In this document: in pieces, positions 21,914 through 31,900 of the stretch
Layout of the letters: every line of letters starts with the position of its first letter
Numbering within the stretch: the first letter of the stretch is position 1
Assembly (NCBI GenBank): GCA_947579665.1
Contig: CANPUZ010000046.1
Span: 248,001-312,000 of the forward strand
Direction of reading: 5' to 3'
Source of the DNA: Sympetrum striolatum
Taxonomy: Eukaryota > Arthropoda > Insecta > Odonata > Libellulidae
Length of the DNA: 64,000 bases
Position numbers and translations under genes: made by a program
The notes under the pieces: generated by a model
Told to the model about the DNA's origin: nothing
The model's database searches: none
The model's input: only the letters and a program-made list of their open reading frames with translations

Positions 21914-22697
21914 GGCCTGCCACACACGTTCCGGTATATCTGTCAGGTAAACCGGTACAGGTCAACTGTACAGGTAAACTGGAGCGTGTGTGCCAGCCGC
22001 TGCAGGCCAAACTGTACAGGCGTAGCGACCTGCGCAGGCAACCGGAGAAGAATCAAAATTCAATTCTTTGTACCTGCACAGGCGAGTAGACCTGAGCGTG
22101 TGTGAGTCACTCCGGCACGCCTGTACAGGTTTTGTGTTTAGCTGGGGCTAGCTCCTTGAGTACTAGTAACTACACGCACGGTAGTGCTCAGCCCTTGTGA
22201 TCAACATGTCAAATCAAAAAAGGTACCAAGTGATAGAAGAGTTTATCGAAATGTATAAGTTGGAACCTTGTCTGTGGCTGGTGAAAAGTAAAGAGTACCA
22301 CGACCGTGAAAAGAGAGATGCAGCCTATGAAAAACATCTTATTTAATTTAAGGAATTAGAACCCGATGCTACAAAGAAATCTGTAGTTAAAAAAATAAAT
22401 AATTTAAGAAGCAATGTACGTAAAGAGAAGAAGAAACGTGAGATGTCAATGAAATCCGGAGCTTCGACAGACAACGTCTACACATGAAAATTGTGGTACT
22501 TAGATTTGTTCGATTTTCTTGGCAATCAAGTGGTGCATCTGTGTCAAACTTGGATGACAAGGATGGATGTGAGATGGACTGAGTTAAAATCTTCCGGTTT
22601 ACCGTAGCGTGTGTGTGCTTCAGCCTGCACAGGTATACATTTTGGTATACCTGTGGAGGTTTACCTGACAGATATACTGGAACGTGTGTGGCAGGCC
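21914..22697. mobile_element. PIF/Harbinger-like element with MADF pseudogene, TSD TAA
   Basis: Long inverted ends are visible: GGCCTGCCACACACGTTCCG on the left and CGTGTGTGGCAGGCC on the right. The similarity continues inward for about 45 bp (GGTATATCTGTCAGGTAAACC and its counterpart). TAA flanks both sides. Several inner CTGTACAGG or CCTGTACAGG words near the left end add a subterminal repeat. The 784 bp element holds a MADF-type frame and no transposase. It is not the same family as 13472-14048, although the ends share GGCC. Confidence 0.8.
22206..22600 (+). pseudogene. MADF-domain protein pseudogene inside the Harbinger-like element
   Basis: From the ATG at 22206 one frame carries nearly a whole MADF domain: EEFIEMYKLEPCLWLVKSKE, YHDREKRDAAYEKHL, then EPDATKKSVVKKINNLRSNV and RKEKKKREMS. 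After that comes LWYLDLFDFLGNQ, the usual end of the domain in these proteins. Two in-frame stops break it: TAA at 22344 and TGA at 22485. The family binds DNA and acts as the accessory protein of Harbinger transposition; some copies have become host transcription factors. The usual transposase gene is missing. The same reduced layout is seen at 13472-14048. Confidence 0.75.
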
Positions 22698-22724
22698 TAA
22701 GGCAAAATTATTTCTTAAATGCAA

Positions 22725-22990
22725 TTTTGATCCTGAGTGTCATGGGTTCGATCCCAGAGGGCCCCAAAGTCATGTTTTACCCATTTATTATATACAACTA
22801 TAATATATATTGCTTTGATTTCCGGGAATTTCTGAAAAATACTTCCCGGATAGGTAGAGAATCAAAACTCAAGGAGCCTACAGTTATGGACATGGTGTAT
22901 CAAAAACATAATTGACTTTCACAGAAAATATAACTGGTTCAATACTAGGACGATGCAAAAATCTCCCGTTTAAAATACAGTAGGGTAGTT
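22725..22990 (+). repeat. Repeat family R, first two monomers (forward arm of inverted pair)
   Basis: Boxes are GGTTCGATCCCAGAGGGCCC near 22746 and a worn GGTTCAATACTAGG near 22940. Similarity ends near 22990 without hairpin. The Harbinger-like element at 21914-22697 sits where the start of the copy should be. Confidence 0.7.
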
Positions 22991-23034
22991 TTTCTTTACT
23001 TTTTTTATGCACTTAAGGAAATGATAAATGAAAT

Positions 23035-23520
23035 GATGGGATCAAACCAAGGACCATCAGCAAATTGTTTAAATTGGATTATGAAATAAATTCATGATTT
23101 CTATCCATGTGCCGAGTTTCAAGTTTCCATGTCATCGGGAAGGGATCCAAAAAAATCATAAAAATCACCACAATAGATTTTATAGGAAAGATATTTACTA
23201 TGACCAAGCATCGAAACAAGGATAATCGTCGAAGATGTCCTTCACATTTTTGTTGGATATGCATGGCTTCTAGCGATCCCTTGATTTTTAACTCTCTACT
23301 TTCCCAGGAAGTGCCTCAAAAAATTTTCGAAAATCCCCACCTTGTATCTTTATGGGGAAAATTGGGACTTTGGGGCCCTCTGGAATCGAACCCATGACAT
23401 TGAGGTTCAAAATCGCATTTTTTCAGCCGGTTGCACGTTAAGGCCATTACATGGTAAAAATTTCAAGTCAATGACATCTGTGGTTCAGCCTGTGAATTAG
23501 TATCCTGAATGAATATAGAC
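23035..23520 (-). repeat. Repeat family R, first three monomers (reverse arm of inverted pair)
   Basis: Reversed boxes are near 23041, 23211 and 23386. The copy ends with GTGAATTAGTATCCTGAATG, the usual 5' end of an R body. It faces the forward arm at 22725-22990 tail-to-tail. Confidence 0.75.
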
Positions 23521-23661
23521 TTTGGAATATGACCTGGAAGGCCTATGTGGAAGAAACCCATTACACCAATATTAATATGGGATTTGTTTTTACTTGGAAG
23601 TAGGCAAACTTTCAGATAAAACAGATTCAATCGATATTGCTTGGAATTAATTACAAAACCT

Positions 23662-24355
23662 TTAACCTTCGAGTACTCCTGTCTGGATTGAATTGACCCA
23701 TGTGAATTTTAAAATTCCATATCTTTTTATTAGTGCTTCTTCTTTCTCATTATAGCTGAGTTTTAGAATGTTCTGAATAAGTCATGCATTTACGCCTGAA
23801 ATGGAAGTTTAATTATTTAAACATATTTTTCTTAGCGGTAGTGCCGAGTAGATGAAAGACCTTTACGTAAAATATTGCATTTTTGACCTTTTTCCGCCTT
23901 AATTTTTAGAGATTTTATATAAATTTCATATAATTTTGATAATCATTGGTATATTAAATGTAATTTTACACAGTTTACTTTTTATACACAATATTCCAAA
24001 TTCATAAGCCATATACTCAGTGTCAGGGATATCGAATTTTTATTGAATATTAAAACTATTTGAATATATTTGATTTTATTTTATTTGAATAACCAGGTTA
24101 ACCATTGATATAACATAATGAATGAAAAATTTTGAAATTATTAACATAATGAATTTAAAATTATTTGAAACTATTTAGTTTGCTATTCATTTTAATAACC
24201 AGGTTAACCATTAATTAATATTACATCATCACTAATGAATTAAAAATTTATTCACTACATTTTGAGACAATTTTCCCCTTTGGAAGATGTGGGGTTGATT
24301 CCACCCAACATGAGTACTGACGTGACGATTTTGGATGTGAGTACTCGAGGGTTAA
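23662..24355. mobile_element. piggyBac-type MITE, family 2
   Basis: TTAA stands at both borders (23662 and 24352). The ends are CCTTCGAGTACTCC and GAGTACTCGAGGG. A second copy at 37190-37797 shares the interior (CCATGTGAATTTTAAAATTC and AACCAGGTTAACCATT). There is no coding frame. The ends and target fit piggyBac-like MITEs. Confidence 0.75.
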
Positions 24356-24379
24356 AAGTGTTGTAATTAATTAATTAAT

Positions 24380-24610
24380 TGGTGAAATATTACAATGTAA
24401 CCTCCACTATCCCAACCACTTTCTCCCTGAATTCCACCTTCCTCCCCCTAGTTCCCTTTTCTTCACATTAACTGCTATTTCTCCCTCTTTCTTTGCACTA
24501 TTTATATTTTTAAGATTTCCTGTTTCGTCACCTGATGATGTAGCCACGCTACGAAACCCAGGCCGTGTCTTTTGTAAAATAAAGTGGCCCAATAACAGTT
24601 TGGTCAGTTA
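24380..24610 (+). mobile_element. Possible Penelope-like element terminal region
   Basis: From memory, the segment around CGTCACCTGATGATGTAGCC, ACGAAACCCAGGCCG and TTTTGTAAAATAAAG resembles sequence near the ends of Penelope-like elements, which often carry hammerhead ribozymes. No Penelope coding sequence is adjacent, so this would be an isolated end. Confidence 0.35.
24532..24556 (+). ncRNA. Hammerhead-like core motif
   Basis: CTGATGA (24532-24538) and GAAA (24553-24556) flank a perfect 5-bp stem, GTAGC-CAC-GCTAC. This is the order of a hammerhead catalytic core with stem II. One extra T lies between CTGATGA and the stem, and I cannot find clear stems I and III. It may therefore be inactive or a chance match. 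Confidence 0.35.
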
Positions 24611-25039
24611 TGGAATTTTTACACATTAACAAATACCGCAGCATTAATCCAGATTGTTTTTTTTTTACAATTTTGTGTCATCAAGTTAAAGTTTTATTCT
24701 CGCTGGAATATTCATTTTATAGTAGCGTCATATACCATTTTTTAAATAAATTTGACTATTAGAGTTGAAAATCAATTTTAAGAGCAATCTAGATACAGCA
24801 ATCTATACATTTCTGGTCAGATTGATTTTGAAAAGATGGGGTTGGGCCAAGAACTAATTTGTTCCACCTAGGATGCAAACTTCATTGATTTGAAACAAAC
24901 TATTAGACTTATCCAGAAAGAAGAAAAGCAAGTAATTTATAAATAATTTACATAAAGTATTAAGAACTTAATAACCTTAATAACCAATATAAAATGTACA
25001 TTGTAGCAAGCAAAATAAGTGCATTATAACAGAACTCGT
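24611..25039. other. No recognisable feature
   Basis: AT-rich sequence with no supported feature. Confidence 0.4.
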
Positions 25040-25400
25040 CGGCTTCTCAGCTAACTCAACGCTTTCCAAGCAGACTAAGAAAATTTTAAGAGTAACCAAT
25101 GTTTTCTAAGATAGCTCAGCACTTTCTAAACACACTTTAAGAAAACTCAGCGACCTCTCAGCATACATCTTGCTTTCTAAGCAAACTGAGCACTTTCTAA
25201 GCCAAGTAAATGCTTTCTAAGCAGAGTTAGCGAATTCTAAGCTAACCGAGCGACTTCTAAGCAAACTAAACGCACTCTAAGCTGATTCAGATCAATCTTA
25301 GCTAACTAAGTGCTATCTTAAGTTAATTCCACTCATCCTAAGCAGACTTATCCCTTTCTGAGCTTTAGTGCTTAAGTTAGTGCTTTCTAAGAACCTTAAG
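25040..25400. repeat. Degenerate minisatellite, about 25 bp units
   Basis: The words CTTTCTAAGC and AACTNAGCG recur roughly every 25 bp for some 360 bp, in about 14 imperfect units such as GCACTTTCTAAGCCAAGTAA and GCGACTTCTAAGCAAACTAA. I see no reading frame through it. Confidence 0.75.
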
Positions 25401-25539
25401 TCTTCATCTGATTCATCTAAAAAAAGTAGAACACAGTTACAGTTCTCCTATTTATTAATTAAGATCTACAATTTATGCCCAAGAATAATGAGGGACTTAT
25501 TGGATAAAATAAATAATCTCACTAAATAGTGATACACGA

Positions 25540-26070
25540 AAATCGCCTGGGTGGCCGAAGAGCGAGTCAGTTCACCCTCCGCTCTTCCAGTTACACCCCC
25601 GCTGACCCTTAACCCCGCCACTGTTTCTTTTACCCCCCGCTGTTACTTTTTCATATCAACCCCTGCTGTTTCTTTCGCATCCCTGTGACGCCAGATTTTA
25701 AAGTATAAAGGTCGGGCCTGGAGTCCAAGGAAGGCAATTTGAGGTGGAGAGGACGGCAGCACGCTCGAGTGAGCAACTCCATGCTGCTTTTCTGTCTCCA
25801 CTAAAACCCCCGAGCCCGTTGTACGTTTGAGCGCGTAGCTCCACAACATGAACAGCACCCCTTTGGAGTTTGAGCGTATAGCTCCCCATTGGGGACCCAA
25901 AGTACGAGCCCCGTTCGAGTGGAGAACTCCGCCGGCTCGGCCCCAGGACTATAGGCTCGGCACCCCACGTTCGAGTGAGAAACCCCGGGAGTCGCCGACC
26001 TTACCGCGGATACAGGAGGAGGAGGCACGATGGCGGACTGGTAATGATGGTAATGCAAGGACTGTTCTTT
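25540..26070 (+). promoter_or_regulatory. GC-rich island with TATA box and five diverged repeat words; candidate promoter or solo LTR
   Basis: This is the most GC-rich block in the window besides the zinc-finger exon. TATAAAG is near 25699. Five variants of GTTYGAGYG followed by A-rich and CTCC sequence occur near 25763, 25830, 25868, 25914 and 25969. An ATG in good context (GGCACGATGGCGGACTGG) near 26030 is followed after four codons by TAA, or by a possible donor GTAATG. It could be a host promoter with a first exon, or a retroelement LTR: an AATAAA lies near 26252. No continuation is recognised. Confidence 0.3.
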
Positions 26071-27385
26071 ATTAATTATTTTATGTAACGTCTTTCTTAT
26101 GCAATTATTGAATGTAAATTTCAACTAAAGAAAGTCGGACAAGATTAAATTATGTAATCTTTGCGCTATCACAAGCATTATAAATACTGTTTTATGTTTA
26201 TATTATATATATTTTTGTGAATAATATTTTTGTATATGATGATTGATTGAAATAAATTGAATTCACTGGCTATTCTACGTACCACTAGTAAGTTTGGAAA
26301 ATGTAGTCATTTTCTTCTGGAATTCTGCAGGTAAGTCTGGCAAAGGCATATTGAATGAAATACTAAGATGATGAAATAAATACACCCTTTGACCGATACA
26401 AGTTTCAACTAATACCGGATAAGAAAATTGCTGAAAAATTATGTGAAACACTAATTTTGTAAGGAAGGTGAAACACTCAGTCGACTTCAATAATAACAAG
26501 AATATACTTAAGAGTAACCAAACACCAAAAGCACTGTTATCTAAAGAAGTAACCTATGGACAGAGGTGTTTGAAAATGTTTTTATTTTTTCTTAAATTTG
26601 TTGATTTGAAAACCAAATTGCAGAGTTTTGTGTTTTTAATATGTTTCCTAAAGTTGGTGTTACTAATTTTCACACTCTCATTTAAGCAAAGGAATAATAT
26701 TAGGCACACCTAAGGAAAATGCTTTCACAGCTGCAGATCAACAAAACATTATATTTTCATTAAAAACATATTTACACCATATATGTTAGGAAAAACAAAA
26801 CATATTTTTTCGTGGAATTAGGCGAGATTTTTTGATAATCCATAATGCAAAGAATCTTTTGTGAATTCATTGCAAAAGATAAAAGCTGAATTCATGTACT
26901 TAAAGATGTCAAGAGTGATCAAAAATATGACAAAAAATATGTAAATTATACATTTTATACATTAAATTTTAAATTATTACATTTCCCTCTCTTACAGATG
27001 ATGAATGAAGCAAAAATCACCAAAATCCGTGCTGCGTATTAGAACTGCCGAAATTAGCGTTATTTTGTTAAATGGCCCAAAGTTCGTGTTATTTGTTGGT
27101 TTTATCACTTATTGCGTAAAACAAACACCTCTACCTATGGACAGTATAATCATAGATTGCTCAATTAAATTACTTGGGCAAGTTTTGAAAGTAGTCACCA
27201 AAAAATTATTTCATGCCAAGTTTTTTTTTTAAATTGGCCGAAAAGATTTTGATCAATTTCATGACGTCGTAGTTTTTTAAATTTGTAGCTTTAATTCTGA
27301 CTGAATGGAAGCAGCCGTGACCACAAATGTTTTGCGTGAGTTGAAGTAACTATTAAGTTATTCTAGAGAAAAAATTAACTCTGTA
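26071..27385. other. No recognisable feature
   Basis: AT-rich sequence with scattered short open frames that resemble no family I know. Confidence 0.4.
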
Positions 27386-27990
27386 TCTATTATATATAGA
27401 TGCTTCTCTGGATTCATTCATATATGTATTCATATATATAGATAGATTGAATAGTAATTCACAGGCTAAACCACATGTGTCAGAGACTTGAAATTTTTAC
27501 GACATATTGGCCATAATGTGTAACAACCAGAAAAATTGCGATTTTGAACCTCATTGTCATTGGTTCGATTCCAGAGGGCCTCAAAGTACCGATTTTTCCC
27601 ATTTGAATGCATTGCTTTGAATTTTGGGAATTTTAAAAAAATAACTTCCTTGAGAGGTAGAGAATCAAAACTCAAGAAGCCTATATATATGGTCATGATA
27701 TATTGAAAACATTCATGACATTAGCGGAAAATATCCTGGGTTCGATGCTAGGACAATGCAAAAATCTGCCCTTTGACATTGAGGTAGTTTTATATTATTT
27801 TTTTTTGATGCACTTATTGAAATGATAGGTAGTTTTTGCTTATATGGAAGATATGTATTAAGCCTAGGGTATTCAAAAAAATTTAGATAAGACCGTACTG
27901 TTCCTGGGTTCGATGCCGAGGCACATTAAAACTTCTTTCATAAGGGATATATGGGAAACGTAGGACGTCGTTTGAGGCAGTTGCAGCCAT
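27386..27990 (+). repeat. Repeat family R, short subtype, 3'-truncated
   Basis: It has the terminus (GATGCTTCTCTGGATTCATT), then boxes near 27565, 27743 and 27910, the last being the GGTTCGATGCCGAGGCACAT variant. Similarity stops after GGACGTCGTTTGAGGCAGTT near 27990; the last monomer and the hairpin are absent. Confidence 0.8.
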
Positions 27991-28635
27991 AAATGATTAT
28001 AATGATTTTACATCATAATGATTTTAAAATTGAAAATGAAAAAAAGGGACTAACTGTATCAAATTTGATCAAGTTAATAGTAAATTTTCTTTAAAAAATT
28101 TACCTACAAACCTATCCACATTCAGAAGAATTCGACACAGTTTTCGAAGATGCGCATTGCAAACAGTACCGCCAACCAGCGTAGATGCTGGAAGAGCATT
28201 TCCGACAGCTGGTAATTTTTGCACAAAATTATATTCCAGGCTCAAAGACAGTACAATTGATGCATTATGTTTTTTAAGATTACATTTCAAAAATCTTTAG
28301 CTGTACAACAGACTGAATAGTGATTTCCACTTTTTTGTGAATTATATACATAATGGATTCCTTTAACCTTTACTTTTTTATGATTATTTATATACTGTTA
28401 TAATTTATAAGTTACAAATGATTTTGTCATATTTACTCTCTCTAATAAATCAAGCAAATAAAACAAATAAACGCCTTTTTTTCTATCTTTATCTAAAATT
28501 CTAACTTCTAAATTCTAATTTCTAAAATAAAAAAACAGTATTAAAACCAGTATTCTGGTATTAAGATCTAAAATACCAAATGCCGGTATTGACATTTTGG
28601 TCCAATATTGCAATCCCTAATGACCACAATGAGAA
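27991..28635. other. No recognisable feature
   Basis: AT-rich sequence. No supported gene. Confidence 0.4.
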
Positions 28636-28745
28636 TCATAGAATACAAATAAAAGTTCCTTGCATTCTGGAAGCATATTAGTAGTACAAATTAAAAGTAG
28701 ACATCATATCGAGAAGGTCCTCAGAAGAAAAAAATCTGATGTGGC
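28636..28745 (-). repeat. Repeat family R, 3' end relic (reverse)
   Basis: A worn end is visible: AAGTTCCTTGCATTCTGGAAGC in place of the hairpin, then GACATCATATCGAGAAGGTC and CTCAGAAGAAAAAAA. Nothing of the monomers follows. Confidence 0.5.
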
Positions 28746-28956
28746 CAGCACATGACTTTCTCCACACATAATATGTAAATATTTATCTACGATAGTATTT
28801 TCGAACTCTATATTCAATCTAAACTTGGAAGATAAGAGATTAATTTATATCATATTATCTTTTACCTCACAAACATTGTAAATAATTTTTTTCGGGACAT
28901 GTTCAATGAAAAACAATGAAATTGGCCTTTCACCCGTAGAGCCCAGAGCCCCCACA

Positions 28957-31900
28957 ATGTACAGCTAACAGCAAAAAAAAGTTACCACCCCTGACCCACC
29001 AAGATATTCTAAGTCCAAATTTCGGGCCGGCGAGCCTTTCTCTCGAAAAGGGAGGGAGAGAAAAGAAAGATGGAGAACATGGTACGTTACGCTAGCTCGG
29101 CTCTCGCGTTTGGATGGAGAATTTTCGTTATTTATATAAAAATCATTTACTACTATCCATTATCTGCCGCAACATTTGGTGTGTAAACGCGTACTATTGA
29201 ATTTGACGACGATCGACTGGAATATAACTAAAGAAATGAATCGAATAGAATGCAGCAATCAAAGTCAATCTCACTTTAATTTTCGATAACAGATTATTAA
29301 ATCATTTCCAAAGCAATACAAATGAATTTAACTGAATACAACATTCGGTATCAAATTAACTCACATTTCGTTTTTCGAAAATCGATCGTTTAAATCACTT
29401 CCAACGATTGATTATGTTCATCAATGTGAACGAAACCAGCAACTCTTCTCTTCTTCTTAATTTCAAATAGGCCAAAACGCAGGATCTCGGATTCAACAAT
29501 GGCATTTGTCGTCATGGGGACCGGTTGTTTATACTCACAAAACTTTTCGTATTCCGTAAAATTCTCGAAAATTCTATTCGGAAACAACAATAAACGACCA
29601 AAATATGGTTTTCTATTCATTTACTCTGCTATTGGTTCTTGTCTCAATCTCGTATGACTATTATTTTTAATTTAATTTTGCAAAAGAAATGAAGCATGCA
29701 GCGACAAAAATGAACTTTACTTGCATTTCTTACGGAAATGCTTTGACTCGTCTGTGATCGAAGCTAGGACGAAGTGTCACCATATTTTACAATATAAACA
29801 CTTTCGTATATATATATTTGAATGCAATGTTCTATAAAAATTTCAAGTCAATCGACCAAGTGATTTTTGAGTTTTGCGGGCACAAACATATGCAGGCTGA
29901 ATTTTTACACATAAGATATGTGCATAATTCGGTGGATTATTATAATTTAATTTGATTGCTTTTACAACCCTTTCGTTTAACTTTCCCAATTGAAAAGCGT
30001 TCTATCATGAAGAGAAATAACTAAGGAATAAACACAAGGAAATAAAAGTTCCACATCTTCCACACAAAAAGTCGTGTTACTTTGACAAAGTTATTTATTT
30101 CCTTGTGCTTAGTTACCTATGGAGTTCCCCAAAGTTAAAGCTCATTCGATTGATTTAAATAAGGAATAATCTTTTCTAGATTACCATTTCCCCTTACTCT
30201 CGTGACTCCTATAGATTATATAATCCAAGAATTTGTAAAATTAAATTATCGTTATAACAACACTGTAGCAAATTCTCACAATTAGCTTTGACGTTTACTA
30301 GCACCATCTTCAACATTTACATAAATACGGGATCCTCCATATAGCGTGTGCCTTGAAAAAGAAGAAAGAATGAGAGGGAACAAAAGTGTGTGTGCAGGTG
30401 AAAGGGTAGAATTCTTGGAAAACTGTTAAACAGGACAAAACAAAATAGGTGGGGGAGAAGGATAAAATAAGCCCTTAGTTGCCAAAGGGGAATAGAAAGG
30501 AAAAACTTTCTCGTTGGGAGAGGAGGACGGGTTGCAATTTGCTCGATTCATTTTGATTTTATCTAAAATAATGTGTCCACTAGCCTTCTCTGAGATATGT
30601 ATAATTTTTAGCTCGCAATTAGAAGAATGACTCGAAGAAATACATCTCTCATAAAGTGGGACTGTAGAGCATCAGATTAGAAATGTTGTATGTTCTTCAG
30701 CCTATAACCTACGAAATCTCACTGTTTATCTGATGTGGATTGAATGAAAATAATCATAAATCGCTTGATGAAACTACCGTCCTAAAAATTTGATCCATGG
30801 ATTCCTTATCGTTTCAGAGTAACGGGCTTACAGTAAATACTGTAGTAAAAGGCAAGCGGTAGACGTCCTTTTGGTAAAATTCTCGAAATTTTATTTCTCA
30901 AAAGTTACTTCTCTCATTTTTTTTAGCTATTTACTGATCCACCAATCGACTCCGAAGAGTATTACAATTTGTTTATTTCGAAGTTCTCAGTATTTTAAGA
31001 AGACCATCTTTTATTTCATCAGTTACGAAAAATGATAAGACCCCTATCCGTGAAATTGTGACTTTTGCATGACAATGTTAATCGACGTCTAACCAAATTT
31101 AAGACTTAGCTAGAGTATGACTTATTAGTACTCGACGCAGGATGGGCAAGTTATTGCGTGTGTGTTACAATAATGGCTATTATAGTTGTGTTTAAATAGT
31201 ATTTAAATGACATCTTTATTTTGTATTTTATAAACCAGATGAGATCGACTGCCAAATTTTATAAGTGAATCAAGATGAGTTTAACGTTTTGGCTATCATC
31301 AACACTGAGAGAAAAAATGTATTCACTTTCTCTTGGTGGTTTTTTTATATTAATTTTTAAGGTTCTTAAAATCTACGAAACTAATAACTGTATTTAACAT
31401 TTAATGGGATAAAAGGATTGAAAACACTATACATTCAATGATAGTAATGAAAAAGAACCAAAGGAACGCTAGTTTACGCAAATAGCTATTTCTTAAATTT
31501 TCCCGTTCTGTTGTTGATTGATTTCTAAGGGTATCTTGAAGGTTTATGAAAATCATTGGTTAGAAGAAAAAGCCTGAAGAGATGAATGTAAATATTGAGA
31601 ACGTAATTTTGGAATTAGAATGCTCCGAAGCTTAAATTTCTTCGGGAGTGATCTTTCTACGGTTAATATATGCTTAATTCTACTCCTGAAAGCATAGACG
31701 GTCCGAGACATGGGCAGTCTGGGAGACCGTCGAGAGCATTTGTGGGCTCTTCTCAGATCCCTTGAAGATTCTCAATGATAAAATTATACTCGTATAGCTT
31801 AGGTAATTTTAACGATTACACCCGGTCACAATATTTAGGTAAACTTTTTTATCCATTAAGGGGAACTAGTTCTAAACGTCTGCCTGCCCAGAATGTCAAT

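Noticed and set aside
29390..29620. 76-codon minus-strand open frame
   Set aside because: No motif, no good start context and no supporting neighbours. Its length is unremarkable for chance.
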